This document shows positions 8,635 through 17,941 of a stretch of DNA of 64,000 nucleotides, one piece after another. How positions within the stretch are numbered: position 1 is the first letter of the stretch; every line of letters starts with the position of its first letter. Source of the DNA: Amphibacillus cookii (GTDB taxonomy: Bacteria > Bacillota > Bacilli > Bacillales > Amphibacillaceae); NCBI RefSeq assembly GCF_016908375.1, contig NZ_JAFBDS010000008.1, forward strand, positions 179,790 through 243,789. Direction: 5' to 3'. A program made the position numbers and the translations under genes. The notes below the pieces were generated by a model. That model was not told the DNA's origin. It worked only from the letters and a program-made list of their open reading frames with translations, and searched no databases.

Positions 8635-10392
8635 TTGTTAATGGAAGGTATTAAACATAGAGCTATTCAGCCATATGTTTATGGCAAAAATGAAAGTGAC
8701 ATTGAAATCATGCTAGAAACAAGTCGTGATGACATGAAAGCAGTTGAATTAATATTTGGTGATCCTTATGACTTTGTAGAAGATAAATGGCAATATCATA
8801 CGTTACCGTTGCTAAAAACAGGTAAATCAAAATTAAAGGACTATTGGAAGCTAACCATTACACCAAAACACCGAAGGCTTCGCTATGGTTTTCGTTGCAT
8901 CGATCAACATAACCAAGTCGTGATTGTCACAGAAAAAGGCTATCATAATGAAATAACGAATAATATACAGAGCTATTTCTGTTTCCCTTATTTACACAAA
9001 AAAGATATATTTCAAGCGCCAGAATGGGTGAAGGAAACAGTATGGTATCAAATATTCCCTGAACGCTTTGCAAATGGGGATCCTTCTACTAGTCCGGAGC
9101 ATACGTTGCCATGGGGTTCAATCACACCTAAACAGGATAGTTACTTTGGGGGAGATTTTCAAGGGATTATCAATCACCTGGACTATTTGCAAAAACTCGG
9201 TATTACAGGCATATATTTATGTCCAATTTTCAAAGCAGCTTCTAATCATAAGTATGATACGATTGATTACATGGAGATTGATCCACAATTTGGGGATAAA
9301 TCCACTTTTCGAGAGCTCGTTAAGCAATGTCACCAACGAGGTATTCGCGTCATGCTTGATGCGGTATTCAATCATAGCGGCTATTATTTTGAACCTTTTC
9401 AAGATGTTGTGAAAAATGGGGAATCATCGCCATATAAAGAGTGGTTTCACATATGGGACTTCCCCGTACAAACAAAGCCCTCACCTAATTATGATTGTTT
9501 TGGTTTTGTATCAAACATGCCAAAGTTGAACACTGAAAATCCCGAAGTAAAAAACTATTTACTCGAAGTTGCACGTTATTGGATTGAAGCATTTGATATT
9601 GATGGTTGGCGTTTAGATGTAGCCAATGAAGTTGATCATGGCTTCTGGCGCGAGTTCCGAAGCGTGGTTAAAGCAGTCAAACCAGATGCCTATATATTAG
9701 GAGAAGTTTGGCATGACGCCCTGCCATGGCTAGAGGGAGATCAATTTGATGCAGTAATGAATTACCCCTTTACAACAAGTGTGATTGATTTTTTTGCTAA
9801 AGACAAGATCACGACCACTCAATTCGCTAACCAGATCACCGATCTATTGCACATGTACCCAGAACCTGTAAGTGAAGTAGCTTTTAACTTGTTAGATAGT
9901 CATGACACCGCACGGATCCTAACATTGGCAAACGAAGATAAAGAACGGATGCGCTTAATATATGTTTTTCTCTTCTCTTTTATGGGCACACCATGCATCT
10001 ATTACGGTGATGAAATAGGGTTAAGCGGTGGCGAAGAACCCGATTGCCGGAAGTGCATGGAATGGGATGAAAGCAAACAAGATCAAGAACTATTTCAGTT
10101 TATTCAACAGTTAATAACCATGCGAAAAGAAATAGCAGCCTTTGGTAATTTAAGCACTTTTCGTTTTCTACAAATAAACGACCAAGAAAAAGTTATTGCT
10201 TATGAGAAGCAAAACAAACAAGAAAAAGTTATTATTGTTTTAAACAATGATCCAAAAGCTAAAACGATAGCTGTAGCGGCGTTGAATGGGAAACGTGTAA
10301 AAGAATGCTTTTCTGGAGATGAAATGACTTTTGACGCAAATGCAACAATTAAACTTGCACCGTATGGTTTTGCTTGTTTTCAATTGCATTAA
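8635..10392 (+). CDS. nplT: Neopullulanase/cyclomaltodextrinase (GH13_20)
   Basis: 585 residues, no signal peptide, so cytoplasmic. An N-terminal CBM34-like domain (~1-120) precedes the GH13 barrel, matching the neopullulanase/maltogenic-amylase/cyclodextrinase group. Catalytic residues fall at D328 (GWRLDVANE), E357 (LGEVWHD) and D424 (SHDTAR), the same numbers as in Geobacillus neopullulanase; this also supports the TTG start at 8635 with AAAAGGAG 7-8 nt upstream. It would open cyclodextrins and split maltodextrins brought in by the mdx importer. It directly follows the CGTase. Confidence 0.92.
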   Translation: MLMEGIKHRAIQPYVYGKNESDIEIMLETSRDDMKAVELIFGDPYDFVEDKWQYHTLPLLKTGKSKLKDYWKLTITPKHRRLRYGFRCIDQHNQVVIVTEKGYHNEITNNIQSYFCFPYLHKKDIFQAPEWVKETVWYQIFPERFANGDPSTSPEHTLPWGSITPKQDSYFGGDFQGIINHLDYLQKLGITGIYLCPIFKAASNHKYDTIDYMEIDPQFGDKSTFRELVKQCHQRGIRVMLDAVFNHSGYYFEPFQDVVKNGESSPYKEWFHIWDFPVQTKPSPNYDCFGFVSNMPKLNTENPEVKNYLLEVARYWIEAFDIDGWRLDVANEVDHGFWREFRSVVKAVKPDAYILGEVWHDALPWLEGDQFDAVMNYPFTTSVIDFFAKDKITTTQFANQITDLLHMYPEPVSEVAFNLLDSHDTARILTLANEDKERMRLIYVFLFSFMGTPCIYYGDEIGLSGGEEPDCRKCMEWDESKQDQELFQFIQQLITMRKEIAAFGNLSTFRFLQINDQEKVIAYEKQNKQEKVIIVLNNDPKAKTIAVAALNGKRVKECFSGDEMTFDANATIKLAPYGFACFQLH

Positions 10393-10546
10393 ATATAGAA
10401 AGCACGATCTATAACACATTGTTCATATTGATAACTTAATGTGTCAGTAAGAATGATCTCTGATGACTAATCTAACAAAAAAATGCTCGTACCCTCCTCT
10501 TAAATTGGCACTTATGTCAAGGTCATAATAATCAATAATAAGGTAC

Positions 10547-10585
10547 CTGTAGTTAGAACGCTTGAAAAGAGTGTTCAAACTACAG
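10547..10585 (-). terminator. Hairpin downstream of the ABC operon
   Basis: CTGTAGTTAGAAC and GTTCAAACTACAG form a stem with one mismatch, about 40 nt after the stop of the ATPase gene at 10626. The T-run after it on the minus strand is weak. The gap 10393-10625 otherwise shows nothing. Confidence 0.45.
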
Positions 10586-10625
10586 CTACCCTCCTATTAA
10601 ACAACTCTCTAAATATCTCTATCTT

Positions 10626-11264
10626 TTATAATAAAACCTCTAAATTCCCATTATCCATCTCAGCCACGGTATCACATAATGCTTCGATATCTTCGGCATA
10701 ATGCGAGGATAAAATAAGCGTCATTCCATGATCATTTAACCGTTTAAATAATTCCCGCATTTCTTTCACACCATACTTATCAAGACCGTTCATCGGTTCA
10801 TCTAAAATAAGCAGCTCTGGCTTTTCCATGATTGCTTGGGCAATCGCCAAGCGATGGCGCATCCCCAAAGAATACTTGCTTACATGTTGCTTGCTTTTTG
10901 GATCAAGTCCGACCTGTTCTATTGTTTTTTTTATCTCTTTATCAGTTATTTTTCGCTTGATTGAGGCCAACAATTTTAAATTCTTAAAACCACTTAAACC
11001 ACCAATAAACCCTGGCTCTTCAATAATTAAACCAATATCTTGTGCAGCCGAGGGTTTGACTTTTTTTCCATTAATCAGGATCTGACCTGAATCAAGCTTC
11101 ATAAATCCACAAATTGTTTTAAATAATACCGTTTTTCCAGAGCCATTTCTTCCAATAATGCCATGAATTTTACCTTTTTCAAAGCTTATCGTTACATCAT
11201 TTAAAGCCGTCACATCTTTAAACTTTTTCAATGCTTGATCCACTTCCACCAAATTTGTTACCAA
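10626..11264 (-). CDS. ABC transporter ATP-binding protein
   Basis: 212 residues with Walker A GRNGSGKT, signature YSLGMRHRLAIAQAI, Walker B LLILDEP and the switch His in ILSSHY. It resembles single-domain ATPases of lantibiotic-immunity/bacitracin-type exporters. Last gene of an operon with two permeases (11267 and 12123), a damaged lipoprotein gene and a small secreted protein, so it probably powers export or immunity for a peptide. Substrate unknown. Confidence 0.85.
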   Translation of the reverse strand: MVTNLVEVDQALKKFKDVTALNDVTISFEKGKIHGIIGRNGSGKTVLFKTICGFMKLDSGQILINGKKVKPSAAQDIGLIIEEPGFIGGLSGFKNLKLLASIKRKITDKEIKKTIEQVGLDPKSKQHVSKYSLGMRHRLAIAQAIMEKPELLILDEPMNGLDKYGVKEMRELFKRLNDHGMTLILSSHYAEDIEALCDTVAEMDNGNLEVLL

Positions 11265-11266
11265 TC

Positions 11267-12130
11267 TTAAAGACCTCCTTCCTTCAATTCCATATCTTTA
11301 TGAATAAACACACAGGTGGCAATGATGCTTAGCAACACCATTGCAATAACTAAAGTAGACAATGTATAGCTTAAAGATGGTAACTGGCCACTCCCCCAAT
11401 CAAGTGTTGAGATACTCATCCAGCTAATTGGGGATAAGTAATAAATCAAGTAACCAAAACTAAAAAAGCCTAAGTAATTCGCAAACAGTGAAACAGCTAT
11501 CAATATACCAGCAACAACAATACCAGCTGTACGTTGTAGCAAAACGTTAAAGCACAGAATCACACTGCCAATGAATAAAGTGACCAAATAGAAATATAGT
11601 AATCCAAATCCAGCTGCAGCTAAAGGGGATAAACGGTTAAGTAATTCAGGATTAAAGAATATCGTTACCCTATCAGATGCAATGGCAGGATCATTTGCTA
11701 GTGATTCCATTACGATTCCCCACTCTAGCGAAACCTGAAGATGAGGCAAAAGGACGATAATAGATGTGATAAATGTAAAGACGGTAAAGATAAACGATGC
11801 GAGCATAAGATAGATCAACTGTCCTATAATCCAGTTTTTACGCCCTGTTCTCATCGTCACAAATGGCGTGTGATGGTCTTTAAAAGGAGCATCGCAAAAT
11901 AAAAGAACGATCAAAAAAGCAAATACTTGTAAGACAGGTGACGTAAATAAATGCGGGAAAACCCATGGAGTCACCGCATGACCTACTTCTGCAGCAAAAC
12001 GAGTAAGTGCATAAGTATGATAAAACAAAAACGCAAATGTAGCGATGAAGATCGTGTAAATCCTCGGATTAACAAGCCATTTTTTAATATTAATTTGAGC
12101 ACAAAGTAAAATCGATTTAAAATTAGCCAT
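11267..12130 (-). CDS. ABC transporter permease (six-helix, unknown substrate)
   Basis: 287 residues, six hydrophobic segments, ABC-2-like permease layout with a long extracytoplasmic loop around residues 130-165. No family signature beyond membrane topology is recognised. It starts inside the end of the preceding permease (overlap at 12123-12130) and ends 2 nt before the ATPase, so the three are one transport unit. Confidence 0.75.
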   Translation of the reverse strand: MANFKSILLCAQINIKKWLVNPRIYTIFIATFAFLFYHTYALTRFAAEVGHAVTPWVFPHLFTSPVLQVFAFLIVLLFCDAPFKDHHTPFVTMRTGRKNWIIGQLIYLMLASFIFTVFTFITSIIVLLPHLQVSLEWGIVMESLANDPAIASDRVTIFFNPELLNRLSPLAAAGFGLLYFYLVTLFIGSVILCFNVLLQRTAGIVVAGILIAVSLFANYLGFFSFGYLIYYLSPISWMSISTLDWGSGQLPSLSYTLSTLVIAMVLLSIIATCVFIHKDMELKEGGL

Positions 12131-12896
12131 ATGAAACCCTCCGCTTAATATTTCTGACAGATAAATAGGCTAAAGGAAGTGAAATGACTAATACGGTCAC
12201 AAATTTAAGTAGAAATGATGACCATGGGGTTCCAGCATCATAAGTAGCTTCAAAAATGTACATCGCTTGAAAATACACCGGAATCGTCAATGTTGCTGTT
12301 AAGCGATGCAACAAATAATAACAAACAACTGGAGTAGCAAGCGTAACAAATTTATTCGGAATCATGGTTGACACCCAAAAGGCAATCACAGCAAATAAAA
12401 CAGAGCTAAGCGAAAGGTGAGAAATATTAAATAGAAGGTAACGCATCCATTGTCCATTAACTAAATAACCACTATAGGCCTCCGCTCCATGACCATATTG
12501 ATAAACAGGTAACCAGATTAATAGCACGATCACAACAAGTACTAAGCCTAAAGCAGTTGTTAAAAAAGCCGATAATAAACTGAATAATAGTTTACCGATT
12601 GCATATTGGTTAACACCCGCACGTATCACCCATGGTAGAACAGCTCTCTGCTGGTGCTCACTGGCAAAAGATAATGTAAATGGAATAAGTGGGATCGTTG
12701 CTAATATTAACATGAGATTTCCAAATGAACCACTCAAACCTAAATCTAACAAATCAATCGCCCCCTGTTCGTGATTGAACATCGGTATAATCGTTGCGAT
12801 TACAATTAAACAAACAACCACACTACATATTAAAAAACGAATAGATAAAATAGCACGAAAAAAATTTCCCAGTTGTAAATTCAAAAATTTGTTCAA
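12123..12896 (-). CDS. ABC transporter permease (second subunit)
   Basis: 257 residues with six predicted membrane helices and the ABC-2 arrangement (FASEHQQRAVLPWVIRAGVNQYAIGKLL is the cytoplasmic element after helix 2). Its start overlaps the stop of the lipoprotein gene upstream and its end overlaps the next permease. Together with 11267 it would form a heterodimeric channel driven by the ATPase at 10626. Confidence 0.75.
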   Translation of the reverse strand: MNKFLNLQLGNFFRAILSIRFLICSVVVCLIVIATIIPMFNHEQGAIDLLDLGLSGSFGNLMLILATIPLIPFTLSFASEHQQRAVLPWVIRAGVNQYAIGKLLFSLLSAFLTTALGLVLVVIVLLIWLPVYQYGHGAEAYSGYLVNGQWMRYLLFNISHLSLSSVLFAVIAFWVSTMIPNKFVTLATPVVCYYLLHRLTATLTIPVYFQAMYIFEATYDAGTPWSSFLLKFVTVLVISLPLAYLSVRNIKRRVSYG

Positions 12897-14058
12897 TCCG
12901 TTTCACCACCAAATTCTACTATTCTTTCACCGGTTATTGCATGAATCACATGGTAGCCATAGGCATCATAGGCTTGAGCAGGCTCAAGATCAGTTGGTTC
13001 TGTTTGTTCCCTCGTCACGACTTGAAAGATCCATGCTGGGATCAAGCGGTAATTTTGACCTTCAATTACACCAATATAATTCAGCTCCATCTTATCAATG
13101 ACGGTCTCTGATGTTAGAATCACTGTATGATAATAATCAATCAGCTTTTGTGTAGCTTGTGTCTGATCAATCAATTTTTCTGCTTGCGTTGATTCGATCA
13201 TTTGATAAAATCCTGTAATGCTTAGCCTAATTAAACCATCTTTATGATATAAGGCAGATATTTCTGTTTCAGTTACTTCTTTAGCATCCATCATCCCTTC
13301 TTGCCAAATTCGATTATTTAACGGAATATCATCCAACACTTGTCTAAAATGAAATAAATATGCCTCTTCTGCTTCCGTCCATTGTATCGTGTCATCAACC
13401 TGGTCACCTGAACCTTGTACATAGCGTTCATATTGGTTGTTGATCGTTTCAACATCTAATGCATACACCACTTCCACTTCAACATCTTCTATGCCTATAG
13501 AGCTTAATATCTGAATAATATCCTGTACTGCTTCGATGTATGGTTTAAAAGCTAAATCGACATTTGTTTCAAATTTGTTATTTAACCGATATTGGCCCAG
13601 TTGTGCATCTAAATCTGGTGGGCCAGGAGAAAAAGAGATAATATAATCATAATTTAATGCATGACTGTCTATAACCCTTGTATAATCAAGCCCACCATCT
13701 AATGTTCCCGCTTCACCAAATGCTGCGCCTCCATCATAAACTGTTAAGTACTCTTGGATAGCATCACCTTCTGTTTGGTATTGTAAACCAAATGATAAAG
13801 CTCTTCATTTACAATCGGTTCTTGAAGTAATTGATCAGCTAGATGTTCAGGATCTAACTCTATAAAATTAGCGGTATATATTTTAGCCTCACTAACTTTG
13901 TTAACATCTTCAACATTAACATCCAGCTTTAGATGGTCGGGTAGTTCTTTTGAAGTAGGAGGCGTATGATCTATTTCGTTACGCTGACAAGCCAATAACA
14001 GAAGCAATATACCTATGTAATTTAAAATTTGTATCCACTTCAATAAAACGCACCTCAT
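12893..14058 (-). pseudogene. Lipoprotein gene of the ABC operon, split by a frameshift
   Basis: The first frame (14058 to 13744) encodes a lipoprotein signal ending LLLLLACQ and an extracellular stretch. The second frame is open from 13804 through to 12893, with no stop in the segment upstream of the apparent start at 13477 (it reads on through PPDLDAQ, GEAGTLDGGLDY and SSIGIEDVEVEV). The frames overlap between 13747 and 13804, where a one-base change must lie. Total span is 1166 nt, one base short of a multiple of three, giving about 388 residues if repaired. Either a recent mutation or a sequencing error. Function unknown; likely an extracytoplasmic partner of the exporter. Confidence 0.8.
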
Positions 14059-14098
14059 TTGATAGATTAACAGGAGGCGAGTACTCCTGTTTTTCAGA

Positions 14099-14515
14099 TT
14101 ATGGCGCCCAAGTACCGCTCACACTATAACGAACAAAACTAGTGTTCGACGGATAAGCAGATAGGCAATAGCGTTGATTCGTGCCTCCATAGCCTGACAA
14201 ATAAGATAAATTTCTTCTTCCAGCAGTAGAAATATTAGTTACTAGACCTGTTGCTTGAGTAGAAGAGCCTCTCTGTGGTGAAAGAAAATAATGTGTTGGT
14301 GTGGCAGAATGACTTGGACTGACATAAGGTGTTGAAGTACTCGTTTTGGTGACCAAGGAGCTTGACACCAGACTTCCAGCAAACGGTGGGGAAATGGTAA
14401 AACTAAAGCTAGCAGCACTTGATGTGTTCGGGAAAAGTGAAAGACTCGTTACTACAATTAAACCCGTTAATAATAGTCTTACTATTGACTTCTTAGAAGA
14501 CTTTAACCACATCAT
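14099..14515 (-). CDS. Small secreted protein (DUF2712-like), function unknown
   Basis: 138 residues: signal peptide to about residue 34 (TSSAA), then a Ser/Thr/Tyr-rich mature part of ~104 residues with little charge. The pattern of Ser/Thr-rich strands ending in a Val-Ser-Gly-x-Trp motif resembles the small secreted DUF2712 proteins of Bacillus, which also sit next to ABC exporters; this is a by-eye likeness. First gene of the operon, so it is a candidate exported product or its relative. Confidence 0.6.
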   Translation of the reverse strand: MMWLKSSKKSIVRLLLTGLIVVTSLSLFPNTSSAASFSFTISPPFAGSLVSSSLVTKTSTSTPYVSPSHSATPTHYFLSPQRGSSTQATGLVTNISTAGRRNLSYLSGYGGTNQRYCLSAYPSNTSFVRYSVSGTWAP

Positions 14516-14600
14516 TATTCCTGCTTATATTATCATTTATAGCAATCCTCTATCACTTGCCAAGAACTCGCATGAAACAAATGAATAAGAATTGTTAATA

Positions 14601-14759
14601 AAACGAACCTTCAATGAGTGGACAGTTTCCTTCTTCTCCACTGCTTGATAATTAAGTGAATCCGAACATTAGCGTGCCCGTCAGTGCCTAGCTAACTAGA
14701 TTGAGCTCTACTCTCTATTTTTTAGAAGGGATATTTTAAGGACGGTTATCTGTGATAAA
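14601..14759 (+). repeat. Long-hairpin dispersed repeat, copy 1
   Basis: Begins AAACGAACCTTCAATGAGTGG and ends GGACGGTTATCTGTGATAAA, with the inner CTCTACTCTCTATTTT box. This copy is diverged in the central arm. See the copy at 42901 for the fold. Confidence 0.8.
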
Positions 14760-14832
14760 CTTTGTTTATTCAACTTACTAATTATAAATATTCGCTTTTA
14801 ATTGTTAAAATCCTTCCAAATAAATTTATTTT

Positions 14833-15304
14833 TTATAACTCAACTTTCTCATCTAAATGCTCAGGTTCAGCCAAGATAGCATAAGGGTAGACCTAATATT
14901 CAATATAGGGGTTGTCTTTGAATATAGATTTTCGATTGATTATAAACCTTTCGTTTTAGAGGCGCAGGTGAGCTATGTTCCGCTTTCACTCTCCCAAGCA
15001 CAAGGGAGACATCTTGGTAAACGCAGTGTCTCCCTAGCCGTGGGCGTGGCTTGAGCTAACTTTGCCAAGTCAAAATCACTTGGCAAAGTGGAGATAAGCA
15101 AGGGGTGAGACTTCTGCGGGAATAGGATGAGCTGAAGCCAGCCCCGCGAAAAGCGAATCCCTTGCTTTTCGGAACGACATAATGTGCTAAACGTATGCGG
15201 CACATCCATGCAGAAGTAAAGTCAACAAGCCTATTGAATACCGCGTCTATTGAACACAATCAAGGTTGAATGACTATTCTCAGTGTGCGAAAGTTGAGTT
15301 ATAA
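14833..15304. mobile_element. TIR element, complete copy B (472 bp), MITE-like
   Basis: Flanked by perfect 16-bp inverted repeats TTATAACTCAACTTTC (14833-14848) and GAAAGTTGAGTTATAA (15289-15304). The left ~160 bp match copy A at the window start and the right ~250 bp match copy C at 5481-5722, both inverted. The core (14993-15055) differs from copy A. Inner hairpins include TTTGCCAAGT/ACTTGGCAAA (15061-15090). No transposase frame is intact, so this is a non-autonomous or decayed element. Confidence 0.8.
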
Positions 15305-15396
15305 ATAATGATTTTTACTTTAGTTTAATCAAAGGCATAATCTATGCTCAAAAACTGCTTTAATTTAAACATAAAAAAACTGCCCAGATTAGCATA

Positions 15397-15635
15397 AAAC
15401 AAACCTCCAATCAGTGGGCGGAGGGCTACAGGATTTAGGTCATGCAGACGTTGCCACAGGACGTGGCGATCTTAGTCTGTCATCCTTCTTAAAGATGTGG
15501 CGGTTTTAGTCTACGATCTCTTCTCCACTAATTGTTAGCTGAGTGAATCAGGACATTCGCGTCCGTTATCTTCCGCCTAAATAGATGAGCGCTACTCTCT
15601 ATTCGGGCGTTTTACGGACGCTTATCTGTGATAAA
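15397..15635 (+). repeat. Long-hairpin dispersed repeat, copy 2 (long form)
   Basis: Starts AAACAAACCTCCAATCAGTGGG and ends GGACGCTTATCTGTGATAAA. It carries an extra block with GTCATGCAGACGTTGCCACAGGACGTGGCG that is also found in the 29841 copy, so two subtypes exist: with and without this insert. Confidence 0.85.
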
Positions 15636-15685
15636 ATGACTCTGGCTACCCTCATCTTCTAAATGGTTTGTGACATTTTCCAAAA

Positions 15686-17368
15686 CTAAAACCTACCCGA
15701 CTTAAAGATCGAGTATAATAACCAGACAAACATCGATACAGCTACAAAGAATCCAATCTCAATCGCAGGAAGACTCCAAATGAATGATCCTTGTCCAGCT
15801 AAAGCTGATCCAATAATCAATCCAACCATAATAATACTAAAAGCCAATAAAACAATGGCAAAAGAGAGTTGGTTACTGATACGATCCATCTTCTTTAATA
15901 ACAGTTTTAAATCCGGGAGCGCAATCTCAATTCTGATCTTGTCATTCTTAATCACTGAGGATAACTGCTTTAATTGCTTTGGCAAGGAAGTAAAAAGTTC
16001 ACTAAACCCCCACAGTTGGTCGACTGTATTTTGAATGATCCGTTTCGGATGATAACGCTCACGCAACATTTTACGTCCAAATGGTTCAGCAATTTCAACA
16101 AGGCTAAGTTCAGGATCTAATTGCGCAATCGTTCCTTCTAATGTAAGTAATGTTTTACCTAGTAAGGTAAAATCCGCTGATAACTCTATTTTATGTTTAT
16201 AAGCAACCTCAAAAAGCTCGCGAATCGCATCAGCTAAACTAATCTCACTTAAAGCAACACGATAATATTTATCCATTAACACAACCACATCTGCTTTTAA
16301 CGCCTCTTTATCAATTGCTTCTGGAGCTACTCCCATTTCCAACATAACATCAACCATTTTCCCCGTATCCTCTTGCATCAGTGCAATCAACAACGTCCCA
16401 AATTGCTGTTTCATCTCTTCTGTTAATCGCCCCACCATTCCGAAGTCTAACAAGGCAATCTTTTCATCTGGTAAAATAAGAATATTACCCGGATGCGGAT
16501 CAGCATGAAAAAATCCATCTATTAATACTTGCTGGAAAGTCGCTCGTGTTAAATGTTCAGCTATTTTCTTCTTGTCATACCCCGTTACTCGATCTTCAGT
16601 TAAATCTTTTAGTTTAATTCCATCGATATATTCCATTACCAATACTCTAGATGTCGTTAATTCACTATTTACACTTGGAATATAGACAGATTCATTATCA
16701 CTAAACTGTATAGCTATACGATTGGTATTCCTAGCCTCGTTAATATAATCAAGTTCAGCGCTAATGGTTTTAGCAAATTCCTCAACTACTTCACGTGCAC
16801 GATAATGTACCGCCCACTCCATCCTTAGCTCTGCTAAGGTCGCCATTTCTTTTAAAATCTCAAAATCAGTTTCAATTTTTTTTTCAATATCAGGGCGTTG
16901 TACTTTCACTGCTACACGCTCACCTGTCTTCAATGTGGCCAAATGGACTTGCCCAATTGAAGCAGCTGCTAAAGGGGTTTTATCTATGTCTGCAAAATGT
17001 TGATCTGGGGAGGACCTAAGCTCTTGCTCAAGGATGGCATGGACGTGTTGATAAGAGATAGGGGGAACATGATTTTGCAATTTTTCTAACTCTCGAATAA
17101 TATCTTCTGGAAAGAGATCACGTCGTGTACTAGCAATTTGACCAAATTTAATAAATGTTGGCCCTAGCTCTTCAAGAATTAAACGAATGCGTTCACCTAA
17201 TGTTTTTTGTTCTGCTTTAGGATTCCGTTCTTTATATAAACGTTTCGGAATCAGGTGTAAATCGCTTAAGCCTAATTCTTTTAGTAAAAAACCTAGACCA
17301 TTACGAGAAAAAGCTACTATAATATCTTTATAGCGTTGCAAATGGCGCATTCTTTTTTCCAACATCAT
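15686..17368 (-). CDS. AarF/UbiB (ABC1/ADCK) family kinase-like protein
   Basis: 560 residues. The family KxGQ motif is seen as FIKFGQIASTRRDLFP near residue 70-85, the ATP-site Lys in ERVAVKVQRPDI, and the catalytic-loop/DFG-like residues in GFFHADPHPGNILI and ALLDFGMVG. Two membrane helices close the C-terminus (~500-550). Members of this atypical kinase family support isoprenoid-lipid/quinone metabolism in other organisms; in Firmicutes the exact role is unsettled. It follows the phasin-like gene by 24 nt, a common pairing. Confidence 0.9.
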   Translation of the reverse strand: MMLEKRMRHLQRYKDIIVAFSRNGLGFLLKELGLSDLHLIPKRLYKERNPKAEQKTLGERIRLILEELGPTFIKFGQIASTRRDLFPEDIIRELEKLQNHVPPISYQHVHAILEQELRSSPDQHFADIDKTPLAAASIGQVHLATLKTGERVAVKVQRPDIEKKIETDFEILKEMATLAELRMEWAVHYRAREVVEEFAKTISAELDYINEARNTNRIAIQFSDNESVYIPSVNSELTTSRVLVMEYIDGIKLKDLTEDRVTGYDKKKIAEHLTRATFQQVLIDGFFHADPHPGNILILPDEKIALLDFGMVGRLTEEMKQQFGTLLIALMQEDTGKMVDVMLEMGVAPEAIDKEALKADVVVLMDKYYRVALSEISLADAIRELFEVAYKHKIELSADFTLLGKTLLTLEGTIAQLDPELSLVEIAEPFGRKMLRERYHPKRIIQNTVDQLWGFSELFTSLPKQLKQLSSVIKNDKIRIEIALPDLKLLLKKMDRISNQLSFAIVLLAFSIIMVGLIIGSALAGQGSFIWSLPAIEIGFFVAVSMFVWLLYSIFKSGRF

Positions 17369-17392
17369 TTCTCCCCCTATAATATAGCAACA

Positions 17393-17662
17393 TTACTGTT
17401 CTTGATTGATTTGAGCTTCTAATTTGTCTAAACGCGCCTGTAACCGATTAATATCATCTTTAGTTGCTACATTTAATTCACCTAGAATATTACGATGCGT
17501 GTCTTGTCCTTTTTTATAATACTCATTAAAAAAGGCCTTCGATTCTTCTTTCGTCATTTCTCCTTTTTTAACCAGATCATCAATTACCCGTTCCGCATGT
17601 TCAACACTCGTTGCAGCTAATCCTAAACCTAATGCTAACCCTTTTTTAAACGTATCCATCAT
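17393..17662 (-). CDS. Phasin-like coiled-coil protein
   Basis: 89 residues, mostly amphipathic helix: a short hydrophobic start (KKGLALGLGLAATSVEHAE) followed by a charged coiled coil ending ARLDKLEAQI. This is the small 'polyhydroxyalkanoate synthesis regulator phasin' type often found upstream of aarF-like genes. No PHA synthase is in the window, so the name reflects family likeness only. Probably one transcript with 15686. Confidence 0.75.
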   Translation of the reverse strand: MMDTFKKGLALGLGLAATSVEHAERVIDDLVKKGEMTKEESKAFFNEYYKKGQDTHRNILGELNVATKDDINRLQARLDKLEAQINQEQ

Positions 17663-17894
17663 CTCTTATCACTCCTTTTTCGTTTTATTTACTTATTATA
17701 TGTATTTTCCTCAATTCTCATTTCATTAAACCGAAATAGTCGAATAATTTTATTCAAGTTAAGTTTCCACTCTAATACCTCTTAGCCTCGTTATGTCCTT
17801 TTTTCACTCAGATCATGAAACTGCTATTTCGTTCTTCGGCGAATAAGTTAACTTTACACATTTTACTGTCTCTAATTTACCACTTATAAATAAG

Positions 17895-17934
17895 GCAAAG
17901 CGTTTATGCTTGACAACAGACATAAACGCTTTGC
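17895..17934 (-). terminator. Perfect 14-bp hairpin after the amylase gene
   Basis: GCAAAGCGTTTATG and CATAAACGCTTTGC with a 12-nt loop, 8 nt beyond the amylase stop. The stronger T-tract (TTCGTTTTTA) is on the plus strand, so it may work in both directions. The arms look like cre half-sites, perhaps by chance. The rest of 17663-17894 holds nothing recognisable. Confidence 0.7.
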
Positions 17935-17941
17935 TTCGTTT

